Part shown: positions 23,200 through 36,069 of the stretch, piece by piece | How the letters are laid out: every line of letters begins with the position of its first letter | How positions within the stretch are numbered: the stretch's first letter is position 1 | Origin: Sphagnum magellanicum | Lineage: Eukaryota > Streptophyta > Sphagnopsida > Sphagnales > Sphagnaceae | Assembly (NCBI GenBank): GCA_021904315.1 | Contig: CM038910.1 | Location: 23,322,256 to 23,386,255, forward strand | Direction of reading: 5' to 3' | Length of the DNA stretch: 64,000 nt | Program-made: the position numbers and the translations under genes | Notes under the pieces: model-generated | The model's input: only the letters and a program-made list of their open reading frames with translations | Told to the model about the DNA's origin: nothing | The model's database searches: none

Positions 23200-24755
23200 G
23201 TCTAGTACTTCTATTGCACACCAATCATAATACAAAAAATTGTGAACAATTGTTTACAGTAAATAGATTGACATGCTTGCATATGACACTTATTCTTTCC
23301 ACCAAAGTCTAGCTAACAATTCTCTATAGAACGTATTCTATGGACTTTGAAGAATCAACATTTTGTAGCTTTTTCCTCATGAGCCCATTGGTCTTCTCAT
23401 TGGCAATTGACTTCCCAACCCAACAATCATTGACTTTCCCCACCATACTAATATCTCACCCAAAAAAATGTATACAAAAGATACTAGAATCCTAAACAAC
23501 CCAATCAAGAATTCTTCAAATGTCCCAAGTTTATCCACAAGTTTCCCAATTCCCTTCAGAGCTCCCACACAAGTTGGTACTTTGTCCTATCCAAATGAAT
23601 CCCAACTACATTTCATCCCACACTAATTTGCTATACATACTATTCATGAAACCTTCATGGAGCTTCATCCTTTTCCTCAATTGGTCCCTAACATTCCAAA
23701 AACTAAACACATTGCTTTTCTTTTGAAGATTATAGTGTAGTGGAGTTCTACTTTTCATAAGAGAAGACTTAACAATGTGGCAAAGCATTCCTCCCTAACC
23801 ACCAGATCACAAAGCCACTAAGAAACCACAACAAAAATCCAAAACAAAAAAAATAGCTTCTTCTTCATCACAGAAATAGAAAAATACTTCTAGATTACAA
23901 AACTTTCATCCTTCAAATATTCATAGCTCTTCATTTTCCTATGATCCAAAGCACCAATTGAGGCCATACTGCCATAAGACTTCATGAAGAGCAAAAACCA
24001 ACATAGATGAGCTTGCAAGCTCATAATCTAAATCGAAACAGAGCGCTTACATTCTCCTTCCTCATGAATGCACAACCTACAAAACATAAAACACACAAAA
24101 CAAGCAACATACTATTCCGAGCACCATGTGGTTAGTGTGCTCGTGATAATCACTGTTTTTCATCAACCGCCGTGTAGGGTAGTACTTTGGCAATGTTTTA
24201 ACTTTAGGGCTCCTTTTAAGTCACAACTTCACTAAATTTGAAGAGAACTTAGAAGACATCCATAGTGCCTATTATGGCATCTCCTAGCAATATATTCTCA
24301 AATTTTGTTTCCATAAATACATGAGTACTTCAGAGACATCCCAAAGCACTCATGATCAAGTCAATGGCAACTTCCAAGGACTTAGGTTGGAGGTTGGTAG
24401 AGAGGAAGGTAGGCCTAAAAGGATGAGTGACAAGCTTGGAACTTTGGAGAGGTAGGAAGAAAGTATGTATGTATGTGGGCCTCATACAAATAGGCACGCA
24501 TTGTTTATTTCAAAATAAATTGTAGCTTCATTACTTAAATTTATCTCCTTTAAAATGCATAACTAAACTTAGTGTTAAGAATATGAACTCCCAAAGTTTT
24601 CTACAGCTATACTAGGTACTTGAAAGTTATGGATCTCAACAAAAAGAAAAAAAGAAACTGAGGGGGGGGAGAAGGGTGGCAGGGGTGACACCAGAGCAGG
24701 GCTTTCAATACTTAATTTCATGCATTAGTTGAAGGAGTAATAATTCTAATGCACT
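23200..24755. other. Possible LTR followed by unassigned sequence
   Basis: The stretch immediately beyond the primer-binding-like site should be the 5' LTR of the fossil just described if that site is real. Its outer limit cannot be set because no matching LTR is present in the window. From about 24,200 to 24,755 I see only AT-rich DNA with a GTAT tract near 24,465 and a G-run near 24,665. Confidence 0.35.
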
Positions 24756-25560
24756 GATGTTCTAGGTTCCTAGTTCCTCCTTTCTATCCGTCATTTTTCT
24801 TGTAAATTTTCCAATTTTTTGGGGAAATTTCTGATATCACAATATTGGAAAAGTGGACAAAGAAAAAGTGCTGGAAATGACTTAGTCACATGTTTCAGAA
24901 TTGTTCTGCAGTATGGGGATCACAGAATTAGATGTTTGGTAAAAAGACTTGTTTGGAGCACCAGTCTACTCAGGAATGCCATCCATCTGGACATAGTTCT
25001 CAGGACATCCCAAAGAGCTTCTTCAGGACACAAACCTTTGAACTGCAGCTTTGCATCCAAAACTGCAGAGAGGTACTATTATTGTGGTGCAAAAAACAAT
25101 TCTCCCCCTTTCACAATCAAACACTGTTAGTGTGTTGGGTATCATCAGATGCTAAGTGGAAAACATAACTTTGTACAAGTCTGTAACTATGGCAAAAAAT
25201 TTCATGTGTTGGATGCTTCTAGCACAAACTCCACTTTGAAACATCTGGAACATTGGATGTCAAAATTCCCAAGCTGAAGGTGAAGCCTTTCAATGGAAAT
25301 TTGCCCTTACAGGGAAAATCTCAGCAGTCATTGAATCAACCACAATGGCTGAAGGTTCTACATTAAAAACCTCCCTCTGTCAAAAGCAGAAATCACATCT
25401 ACCAGCCAGAAAGTGTCTGCTGGAGTACATACCTGATCAGTCAAAATGCCTGCAACAACTCAAAATTCCAAACTTCTATCCAACAACAGGAGCTCAGAAG
25501 AGACCTTCAACCTATGCAACTAGAATTCTCCACATAAATGTCTAAGGGTAGCTGAAGCCC
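24756..25560. other. GC-richer non-coding-looking block
   Basis: Composition rises compared with the flanks, and two overlapping plus-strand frames of 103 and 78 residues (24819-25168) and one of 66 (25345-25545) occur. None has a recognisable domain, and the two overlapping ones compete for the same DNA. It may be an old transcribed sequence or a captured fragment. I do not call a gene. Confidence 0.3.
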
Positions 25561-26830
25561 AAGCTTCTTGACACTTGAGTTCACTAATATGTCAAGATGT
25601 GGAGGGTTTCCCCAAGCCTCCTAGATAACAATAGATCTCATCTATTTCAACTGGATGAAAACTAGAAACACACATAAAATCAGGGTGAATTCTTGTTGAA
25701 CATTAAAACCCCAATTTGATCATTTCATACAACAACATTGCTTCTTCAAATTCAAACTCTTGAATTTGATGTGCTGTTGATTAAAAGCTCTAAAATTCAA
25801 TCACAACTCAAAGCAACTCATGTTCCAAAAAATTACTTGTCCCTCAAGAAATTTCCTATTTTTTCTCCAGAAGATGATGGCATCTTCAATTCATTTCAAA
25901 GGTAAAGTCTCTAATGCATTGTGTGTTTTTTCCATGGAACAAAGAAGAAGAAGAAGAAGAAGAAGAGAGGTTTTGCTGAAGAGACTCTGCCAATGACAGC
26001 ACCAGGAAAAGAAATTGATTGTGAGAAATGGGTTGCAACAAATGGTAGTAGGCATGATGAGGACAACAATAGGAAGCCAAGTCTAAATTTTCTTGAGGTT
26101 TTTGTTGGGGATTTTTTCCCAATTGTTTGCTATTGTCATTGAGACAATAAGCTTGGCATGGTTACACATTGTTCTCATCATACCTACCAAGATTGGCATA
26201 CGTAAATCAAAGACAAGATGGACAACGGTATGTTAAAGTTTTAGTTTATGTTAAACCCTTGCATCTTATATTCAATCATGGGGTAAATTATCAATTTTCT
26301 GGTGAAGAAACTTGTTCAGTTTGTGGTTGCTTAAGTTATTAGTAATCTTAGATCACCACTAATCTTAGTGCATTATGGTGTTGTCAATGTTATCAAAATG
26401 CACCTCATGAGTTCCAAAGTTAAATCTCTTGCTTTACAATTCATATGAAATTAAATATTTATGTGCTATCCTTCTACTATAATTGATTCAATTTTGTGCA
26501 GGGCAGGGGACCCAAGGTGGGGGCACGCCCAAGATAGGATGCCTACGATGAGGTGGTGACCTGCCTGAGCCCTGCCTCATATTTTTGGGTATGTCCCCCA
26601 TGCAGGCCTATAAGAAGAAGCCCTCCTACACGCATAAGGTGCCCTACAAATCCAATAGCGAATTTCTCCAAGTGCTTCACGTCCTATAAGGTGTTAGATT
26701 AAGAGGTGGAGATTGTGCCTAAATTGGGTCAATTTCAGCAGTAAACTCTAATAGTGTTATAAGTTTGTAACCTGTCTTAGATTTGCTATGATGTACTGAG
26801 GTGCATATATCTTGCATAAATACTAGTATA
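25561..26830. other. Unassigned sequence with a GAA tract
   Basis: Contains a GAA trinucleotide tract at about 25,942-25,966 and a GC-richer patch at 26,500-26,700. Downstream exons of the minus-strand gene at 27.4-28.1 kb could lie in this interval, but none is recognisable. Confidence 0.35.
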
Positions 26831-27104
26831 CAATGAGAGACCCAATGATGGTTTTTGAATGTTTAGTACCTCAACAAAGGGTGCATGCTGCACATATGAT
26901 GGCTGTCCCCACTCCTCGGTGGTGCAATCTCCAACAATGTGCATATCTTGTATCGGCAATGATATTCAATGGGACACCCAAAAGGATGATTTTTGCATGT
27001 TCAGTCGTTAACAATAGTGTGCACGAGTACCATCGATGGCCTCTGTCGTGACTCCTCTGTGATTGATTCTGCAACAATGTCCAGATTTCCGAATAGAAAA
27101 CACA
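26831..27104. repeat. Two-copy tandem duplication, period about 137 bp
   Basis: The unit starting CAATGAGAGACCCAATGATG at 26831 recurs in diverged form as CAATGGGACACCCAAAAGGA at 26968. Both are followed by TTTTTG-ATGTT-AGT, then GTGCA(T/C)G, a C/T-rich centre and TGCAA-TCTCCAACAATG or TGCAACAATGTCC. Divergence is considerable. It lies within or just beyond the 3' side of the gene at 27.4-28.1 kb. Confidence 0.65.
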
Positions 27105-27410
27105 ATTATACCTGTATGTCTGCACACATATATAGCACGGTCGCATGAGAAAATGATGGTGGTCGTAACTGAAATGAAGGCAACATATTAGACTTCGAGG
27201 ATTTGATGGCTACAATTTTCTGTATGGGATATGGTGGACCACCATTTGGTATAACTGTAATGTACCTTGTAACCCACAGCTGTGGATATGGTAATTCAAG
27301 GATACAGTACAAATCGAAGTCCTCTATCGTAGTACCACTGTTGTCCCGCTGCAGAGGAAAAAGAGGAAGAAGATTCAGGAGAAAGGGAATGCGGGAGGAC
27401 TTTTTCTTAC

Positions 27411-28148
27411 CAGGAAGACTCGGAATGTGACCATTTGCAAGTATTTCCTTCATGCTCTGCGCAGAGTGTGTGATCATCTCCCCCACGCTCTGGATGATGC
27501 TCTTTTCACCCCCTTCTTCTGCTTCTTGATCGTCGTCGTTACGTTCGCCATTTGTTTGTTGGTTTCCAGGGTCCGAAGGTACCACCACACTAATAATATC
27601 CATGTTCGCTTCAACAGGAACTTTGTTCCAAGTCTGGGTGTCGTGGATTTCGTCTTCTCGGTGATCCGGAAGCGGTTCATTGTGGTCGTGGTCAATGTGT
27701 GCAAGAACCGCCTCCTTCACAGTGTGTGCAGAGAAGGAGATGATCTTCCCGACGTTCTGCAAGATACTCTTCTTCTTCTCCTCGTCAGTCGCGTCTGCTG
27801 ACAGAATAGCAGAATCGGTACTCAGCCCCTGAGCAGTATCGCGTTCATTTGCTGTCGCATCCGGATCCGGAGAGGCTGCGACGTCACCAAAACCACCGAG
27901 CACGGACTGATATATCAGCTCTCCGACCGTATGCACGATCCACTTGTTATTCGTGGCCTTCTCTAAGAGGTCCGCCGGGGAACAGTGATATCAGCGGGAA
28001 TGCTCACAACATCATACTCTTCCTCCTCCTTCTTTCTCCCGTCTTCATTGCCTTCTCCCACATTCTCATTACCGTCTGTTTTCCTGCCAACAAAAGCTTC
28101 ATGATCATAATCAACCACCGTCTCCCGAAACTTTCTCAGGAAATCCAT
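27411..28148 (-). CDS. Hypothetical protein with three related helical segments (first exon)
   Basis: The exon starts at the ATG at 28148 (good context, TCAAAGATGG), beginning MDFLRKFRETVVDYDHEAFV. It ends at a consensus donor G|GTAAGAAA at 27410/27411, leaving phase 1. The frame shifts once within the CCCC run at about 27977-27980: upstream the text reads DVVSIPADITVP, downstream it resumes PADLLEKATNNKWIVHTVGE. One extra C there would make about 246 continuous codons. The protein is acidic and soluble-looking. Three segments resemble one another: KWIVHTVGELIYQSVLGG, KSILQNVGKIISFSAHTVKE and KSIIQSVGEMITHSAQSMKE, each a probable amphipathic helix, separated by acidic linkers. I do not recognise the family. 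The base composition is far GC-richer than the surroundings, as expected of an exon. The frameshift may be a sequencing or assembly error in a homopolymer, or a real lesion. The following exon was not found. Confidence 0.6.
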
Positions 28149-28340
28149 CTTTGACAATAACAACGGTACAAGCCAGCGATGAACACAAACAAATACCGCC
28201 AAAAAATGAATCTTCACCGATCGACTCCTCACTGCTTGGCCTCAAATCCTCTGGAGAACCTTCTGCCTCTTCAACCTCAAAATCAACGACCTCAGATCGT
28301 TCGCAGAATCTCTTACAACGTCCAAAATTCTAGTACGTAA

Positions 28341-28402
28341 TAATTTTCTAGTTGCAAACTAGTTGCATACTAATATATAACTAGTTTGCAACTAGAAAAT
28401 TA
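28341..28402. repeat. Perfect 24-bp inverted repeat upstream of the unknown gene
   Basis: The left arm 28341-28364 (TAATTTTCTAGTTGCAAACT then AGTT) and right arm 28379-28402 are exact reverse complements with a 14-nt loop. Each arm itself contains the near-palindrome CTAGTTGCAAACTAG. It sits about 190 bp upstream of the start codon at 28148, within promoter or leader. It could be a minimal foldback element, an expressed hairpin or a cruciform-forming regulatory site. Confidence 0.9.
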
Positions 28403-29105
28403 ATCCCATATGTTTTGTCCTCCTTTTAAATCTTGTAAACTATGTAAAGACGTGTACTTGAATTGTAATTGTTCAGAAGACACAAACCGCATCCAAATAA
28501 AAACAATGTTTGAAGTGAGCTAATTAAAAAACTTAAGCCCTATGGGATGAACTTAAAATTGTTTTAAAAAATTCATTTACCTATGTTCTTTTATGCACTT
28601 AAGTTTTCACCTCCCTAACCATCTACTTTCCTACCTACCTACCTATCTACCTACTTACCTACCTTAATGAAAATTTAAATTATTTAAAAAAAATCCTCAC
28701 CTTAGGTCACGTGACATGATATGATTAGTGCACATGGAACAATCTTAGACCATCCAGTTTGGATGAATGAGATGAAAAGGGCTATTTAATTATTTTTATT
28801 TTTATTTACATATGCTTTACAAGTGGCAATGTGTAATTGGTGGTATTGTAGTTGCAAATAATGATGATTAGTTATATTTAATTATATAATCAAAAGATGA
28901 AATAAACATTTGAATATATACTTCATCCATGGAACTTGTGATGGTGTCATGCTTGGATCATATTTGCAATTACATGTTGTGTGTGATTAGACCCATATAA
29001 CTAATAAAAAATTTAGTTGTAAGAATCATCTACAACTAATTTTTAGTCACAAATTGAAGGTTACAACAATTCTTTATATTGTTTCAACTGGTAACAACCT
29101 TGTGG
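28403..29105. other. Intergenic sequence with CTAC tract and a second hairpin
   Basis: A CTAC tetranucleotide tract occupies about 28,630-28,663. Near 29,006-29,044 AAAAATTTAGTTGTA faces TACAACTAATTTTT around a 9-nt loop, a near-perfect stem using the same AGTTG/CAACT letters as the hairpin at 28341. No gene recognised. Confidence 0.5.
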
Positions 29106-32100
29106 CTATGAATAGATGTTATTTTTAGAATTATAGACTTCTAGGATATAGACGTCAATAAGTGCTTTAATAAATGTGTCGTTTTGATCATTGTGAAAAA
29201 TTATATTATTATACTCATCATGCGCATCATGATAATAATGAATAGGTACATCTATTCTGCCATGTGTTAAATAATTATTAATCAGTTCAAACTTTATAGG
29301 TTGAAGATCTTTTGATTCAATAGGTAGTGGTTCAAGTTCCTTTGGTTGAACATGTTCATTAGTAACCAAGTCATTAAGTTTAGTTAATACAAGTTGTAAG
29401 GTTTTATCTTTAATGAACTTGCATGGCTTCAATTTGTTGATGTTGACAAGGAGTGGGTTAGGATCAAACTTATCAATAATAACAAGTAAAATTATATTAT
29501 TGGGCAAACAATATTAAAGTTTGTATGGTCCAAACCATCGACTTTGAAATTTCAGAGCATATTTGGAAACAACCTTTGAAAACCATAACACGTAGTTTCC
29601 AAATTGAAACTTAGTTTCAATGAACCGGTTTTGCGACCGTAATGATTTGTTCCATTAGTTAGAAACAACTAAATCCTATGCAATCAACCTATTCTCCTAT
29701 AATTTCTCTAACTCAAATAGTCGACTAGTTAGGATTCTAATAGGTTGTGGATTTTTGTTTTCACAAGGTCTGGATGGTAATAGGTATTATGTAGGCAATA
29801 ATGGATGTAATCCATACACAAGCTGAAATGGGGTATGACATGTTCTAACTTTGTAGGCGATTCAATATGAAAATAAAGTTTTGGACATGTGTTCATCCCA
29901 ATCATTTTTATTCTCATTAACCCATTTGGTTAATAAGGTTCCAAAAACCTTGTTTGTAGATTCAACCAGTCCATTTCCTCGTGGATAATAAATAGTAAAA
30001 TTGATACATCTATAATAAATGGTTAGTAAGATATCTGATCGCATCATTAATAAAATGGATACCTTGATCGGTCACAATTGTTAACAGACATCCAAATCTT
30101 GTAAGAATATGCTCGTACAAAAACTTGGCATTTATTGTAGCAATGTTGGTGCGGAGTGCTCGTGCTTCCACCCACTTTGTTGCATAATTAATAGCCACCA
30201 TAAAGTATATTGGTTGCTTGACATTCTACTTACAAGTTTAACAAGTCTAATAAAATCCAATCCCCATTTTTGAAATGGTTCTTCAAGTAAAGTAATAACT
30301 AGTTTGGCCAAATTTTGTGTCAACATGTTACCTGTTCTTTGACATTGATCACATGCTCGGCAATATTCATGAATATCTCGATTCATCGTTGGCCACCAAT
30401 AACCAGGATTTGGAATCTTTCTCATAGTGATGTCCAAAGAGAAATGCCTTTTTGCAACTCTTCCATGTAATTCTTGCAAAACCATGGGTACTTGTTTTGG
30501 TTACATAACTTGATGAAACTTGTTGTTTTGTCCAAATTTGTATATTACTCCTTGAAGCACAAATGGTTTAACTCTTTGAATTAAATATTGTCTTTGGGAT
30601 GTAATAAACCTTTCTAGCATCATTTCCTTTAATAAATATTCATAAACATTCTGTAACCACTCAGGTTGTAATGTGAACATGTGAACATCATAAATTTCAT
30701 CAAGTATTACAACAGGTTCAATTTAATTGGGTAATCTATTCAATGCATCTACCATTATATGGGATTTACCAGGTTTATAAACAATCTTGAAATCATACTC
30801 TAGAAATAATAAGAGCCATTTAGTTAACCTACCAAAAACTTGTGGCTTGTTAACTAAATACACTAAAGCCATATGGTCTACGTAAAATGTGAACTTGTTA
30901 CCTAATAGGTAGTGCCTAAATTTGTGTAACGCATAAACCATAGCTAAAGCCTCTCTATCTATAATAGTGTAATTTTTCTCAATAGAATTAAACAATCTTG
31001 ATGAATACATAACATGTTAATTTATTTTACTTGCTAGGTTATGGGCCAATATTGCCCCTACTACTAATTAAAATGCATCAATATGAACATGAAATTCTAG
31101 TTCCTAATTAGGACTAATGAGTATGGGAATTTGAATGTACCAGTTCTTGATGTTTTCCTAAGCAATCTAACATTTAGCAATCCATTTGAATATTTCAATT
31201 TTTCTGAGTAACTTGGTGATTAATGCCATAACAAAAGAATTTTTTTTGAAGCATCTATAGAACTATGCCATTCCACTGAAGACTTGAATCTCTTGAGGTG
31301 TTTTGGGTACGTATGGGCATTTTGACTAAAGCTTTTATTTTCTTAGGATAAGGTGTCTTTCCTTCTTTGGAGATTATAAATCTTGAAATAGTTCCACAAC
31401 ATACCATAAATGCACATGTTTCTAGATTCAAACTAATGCCATATTCTCTACATTTAAAAAAAAACTTTTTGAGTCTTTCTAAATGTGTCGATAAATCATT
31501 GAAAATCATATAATTATCTAAAAAAATCTTCATGAATACATCAATGTATCCACAGAAAGCTTTGGCAATTGCCTTTTAATAGGTGGGTGGATTTTTGACC
31601 CCAAAGGGCATTACAACCCATACAAAAGCCCCCTAATCAATTATAAAGGCAATTTTATACTAGTCTTCTAGTGTTATGGAAATCTAATGGTATCCAGAAA
31701 ACCATCTAAAAATGTATAAACCTCATGTCCGGCTATAGTGTTGATAACCTCATCAATAAAAGGTAACGAATGTGGATCTTTTTTTAGTAGCAGTATTAAG
31801 CTTTCAAAAGTCCACACAAATTCTTGGTTTCCTATTTTCTTAAGCACTATAACTATAGTTGGTAGCCAAGTTGCCTCTTCAATAGGTTTAATAAAACTTG
31901 CAGCAAACAATTTATTAATATCATGTTTAACAATAGCTGCATAGTTCGGATTCAACTAGTACCTTGATTGATGAACAAGTGGTATCAATGTGTCCAACTT
32001 AATCCCATGTTGAACCATTTCGGGTGGTATGCCCTTTAAGTTCTTGTAAGTCCACACAAAGATGTCTTTGAATTCCTTTAGCAATTCATCAGTTGGTAAT

Positions 32101-32949
32101 TAACAACAGGTTTTAGATCAATATTAATTTTAACCTATTGCAAGTTTTCTTCAGAACCTAGGTTGATATTAGTCAATTGCTTTCTGCAATGATAATCCAT
32201 CTAGCAATGTAAAGATTTTGAACTTTTATTTGAGCAAGCATTTTGTCAATCTCCATTTCTCTTACTTTAGGTTGGAAGAAAGTCTCTAGTAAATGTTGTT
32301 TGAAAGTATTAAGGGGTATAACTATCCAAACATGTAATATAGATACTAGTTCGATAAGTTCTATCAAATGAAATAGGTAGTATAAATAGAAGTTGAACAA
32401 GTACATATATTTGTTCAACTAGGTTCAAACATGTTGATGTAATCAAATTAACATGTTGTTTTAACTTGACTAGTATAGGGACAGCTATGGTTCCTATAGA
32501 AAATAGTCTTAGTTTTGTAACAAACATTAAATCCTCTTCTTCGTTAAATATTCCAAAATGGAAATCATAACAAACTAACATTTTTTAACATTTAGTTGGT
32601 GTTCCAAGTTTCTTATTAACATGTATAATTCTGATTATATTAGTTCCTTATATAGTGATAGTATTGTTGCCTCAATCATGAGACATTTTAACATCCTTTA
32701 ACTAAGGACATGCTAACAACATAAAATAGTTAGAGTTCAACACACTACTTTGTTTCACAATAAAAAGTTACTCCATAAGGAATTCCATGAATAAGAATTT
32801 TAAGTTCTTTTATCAGACCTAAAGTTTGGCAATAGTCTAATTAACCATGCGTAGGTTGTAAGGTGTGGGTTTTGGTTTTGACAGACCTAACTACACTTTT
32901 AGTTTTTCCATAATGATATAAATTCCAAAACCACCACCTAGAAGTACAT

Positions 32950-33900
32950 TTTTAATAAAATTCGTCCCTATTTGAACATGTATGATGCACCCTCAAACTC
33001 TTTAAAAGACTCAAATGCAAGTCTAAAGTGAAAACAATGGAAGAAAAAAAAGTTGGGGTACATTCCCTAACTTGTAACACTTTGGGAATAAGAAATGCAT
33101 GTTGGAGCTCTGGGATGGGGACTAGGACAAATGACAAGTAGGTCAATTATTTATATGGATCTCCACAAACCAAACCACAAGTTGGTTAGTGTATAATCGG
33201 AACACTTTTTGTACATGGATGAACCACGAACATACACAAATTCATAAGACTCATCACGACCCAAACTTGAGGGAAACCACCATTTTCCCCCTTATAGTAT
33301 TCTTTATGATTAGCCACATGGGCTACACCCAAATGTCAATTTTTTCGAGAGTCCCAAAATTCCCAAAATTGGGACTCTCGCCACTTTGGAAGCCCATAAC
33401 TTCTCATGCAAACCTCCAATTGAGGTGAGGTTTGAAGCAAAGTTGTAACCCTCGTCAAGATCTTTTCAATGTATGTGACACACCACTTGCACACACCTAA
33501 TTCAGGGTGATTCCTAACTTTTAGTGGTCAGGAGTCAAATTGACACTTCGACTCCCGACCTTTCTTTTGGCCATAACTTATGTTGTAAGTATTTAAATGG
33601 ATCATGTGAGCCCATGTTAGACATTGATGTTTTAAGAACTTTTTAATCATAAAAGGAACTTTTTAATCCAATGAATTTTAACCCCTCAAATCATTCTCTG
33701 AAAATTTGAAAGTGCATAAGGACTCCAATTCTTAAAATGAAAATCCGTTTGAAAATGTGTGGGCTCATTCCCTCACATTTTCTCGCACTCCCGGGAGTGT
33801 GAGTGTGACTTTTGGGTTGCATTCTCAACTCACACCTTTCCATGCCCTTGCTTTGGTTGTAGGCCCACGGCTAAGGTCATGACATTATATCACTACCATA
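32950..33900. other. Probable foreign insertion inside fossil 1
   Basis: Between the gag side and the pol side of the retrotransposon fossil lies nearly 1 kb with different composition and no retroelement similarity. It includes a 12-bp perfect hairpin and a 14-bp perfect palindrome. No target duplication or terminal repeats could be fixed, so an insertion is inferred only from position and texture. It could instead be a spacer peculiar to this retroelement family. Confidence 0.35.
33346..33380. repeat. Hairpin with perfect 12-bp arms
   Basis: CGAGAGTCCCAA at 33346-33357 faces TTGGGACTCTCG at 33369-33380 across an 11-nt loop. A separate self-complementary 14-mer, CACTCCCGGGAGTG, lies at 33786-33799. 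Both are inside the block between gag and pol of the fossil. Confidence 0.8.
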
Positions 33901-36069
33901 TGATGATCAATGGTAATTGAAGCAACTATTAGTTCTAGTAAAACAAGTTTTAATAGTACCAAATTAAAAATGTAACGTTTGATATCAAAAATCACTCACA
34001 AAAATTGACCTGAATTCAATGTATACTTGGTCTCCAAGACTTGTTCGTTGATATACTTTATAATTTCTTTTAAAGTTTTCTCTATTATAACTTGTTCTGA
34101 AATCATAGGTTGTTGGTTTACATCACCGGTTTGATTATTCTCAATTTGTTGAATTATAGTAGAATTATTAGGCAATCCAACCCAATTACCTTATAACGAT
34201 TCTTCATTAATGATAGTAGGTTGTTTATCAATCCCATCATGTTGTAACTTTCTGATAATTTCAATAAATGAATATCATAGATGCTCTTTTTGTTGCCAAT
34301 CTTCGGTTCCTTTAGCTTTAATCAACTTTTTTTCTTTAAACACTTGTTATTCTAGTTGTTGACTATGAGTAGTAACAACAGCTAGGTCACATTGACTGAC
34401 ACATTGTTAGTTTTAAGTGGTTTAAGTGTTATTGTAGCATTAAAATGAATAGGTTTAGTTCTGAACATGTTTTGTACCTCAATCTTTTTGGGGCATTTTA
34501 TATTCTACATTAGAGTAAATTATATAGGGATATCGAACAAGTATTCTACCCGATTTAACAGGTTGGGTTTTAGTTTCTATTATAGGTTCTGTAAACTTAA
34601 CCGTGGCAATTGGTACAATTGGTACCTTTTTTCTTGTTATGACAAGTCTCTAGTGTATGACATGTTTTACCACAATTAGTACAGGTTAATGTTAATTTAG
34701 TTGTAACATTAGGTATTACAAGTTTAACTATTGTATTGGCCTTTGGTGCGGTTAGCAAAACATTGGAACTCAAACTAACATGTCCACTTTCTTCACATAC
34801 TACAACAACTTCCTTGTGCTCAATCAATGTATCTCTCTTCATACTTGCAGTTGTTAATATTAGGTTAGTTAATAGACCTGCCCTAAAAACAGTGGTGAAA
34901 AAAACATTTGTCATTTTAACTTGTAGACAATCTATTAATTTCAATAGGTGTTCACAGTAAACCTGAACATGTTCGATGGTTTGTTGCTGTATATTTCATA
35001 ATTACATGTAGACCTTTTCATTGTTCTTTACAATTTTAAATTGCTTACAAAATACTTGTTCCAATTTTTCAAAAGTACAATTTGCATGGTTTTAAACATA
35101 ATTTTCTCCCCATTTAGATGTATTATCCCTGAGAGTAAAACTAAACAAGTTAATGTCAACTTCCATTGTTTCACCATTAACTTTAATGGCATTTTTGAAC
35201 ATTCTGATGTGAGCATCAGGATTAGAGTCTTTGACATAGGTTGGATATTGTAACTTCCTATATGGCAGTTTGGTTGTTAGTTTTGGTACAAGTTACATAA
35301 CAAGTGGTTGATACCATGGTGGTATAAACATGCGCGGGTCACATGTTAGCCATCCATAAGATCTAATAGGTGGATTGAATGGTGGTCCTTTAGGTGGATC
35401 TCCTCTAGGTGAACTTCTTCCAAGTGAGTCTCCAAGTTGTCTTCCATCCGATGGTTGGTGAGTAGAACCTTTGGGTACATAAGTTGGTAAAGTAGTATTA
35501 CTTTATATAGTGATTGGAACTGGTGTAGTAACATGTTGCTGAACATGTTGTCTATCCTTGTTCGTCATTAGTTGCACCATTGTAGGAAACTCATTTCCAA
35601 CAAAATGTGGTGTATATGTTGGTGGTACAACAAGTTCAGGTACTAGGTACACATTCCCAAGTACATAACTTATATAATTCCTAAAGATTGAGGAATGAAG
35701 TCCTTTTGTTCCAATTGGATATGTTGGATACAAACTAAAATCTAAAGGCACAAAAAGGGGTATAACGTCATACCACATTGGGTATGTTGTAGTGGGTAAC
35801 ATATTGGTTTTGCTTCGTACAATTGGTGTAACAAGTTGTGACCAAGTTGGATAGTTAATAGGTATTGCCGTATGACCTATACTAAAATTCATGGCTTAAG
35901 TTCCTAATATAGTCACATTGGGTATTGTTATTGTAATGGTTGGAAGAACATGCTAATGAAGTATTCATCACCTCCTCCTTTAATAATTGCCTTAATCTAT
36001 CATCAACAAATGGATAGTAGTTGAATAGGTGTCCCACTTGTTGATCATATGAACAGGTTACAGTAACAG

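Noticed and set aside
24819-25545. Plus-strand frames of 66-103 codons
   Set aside because: Overlapping frames with no domain; kept only as a GC-richer block.
27203-27801. Plus-strand frames of 75 and 124 codons
   Set aside because: They are antisense shadows of the minus-strand exon, whose composition, start context and donor site are better.
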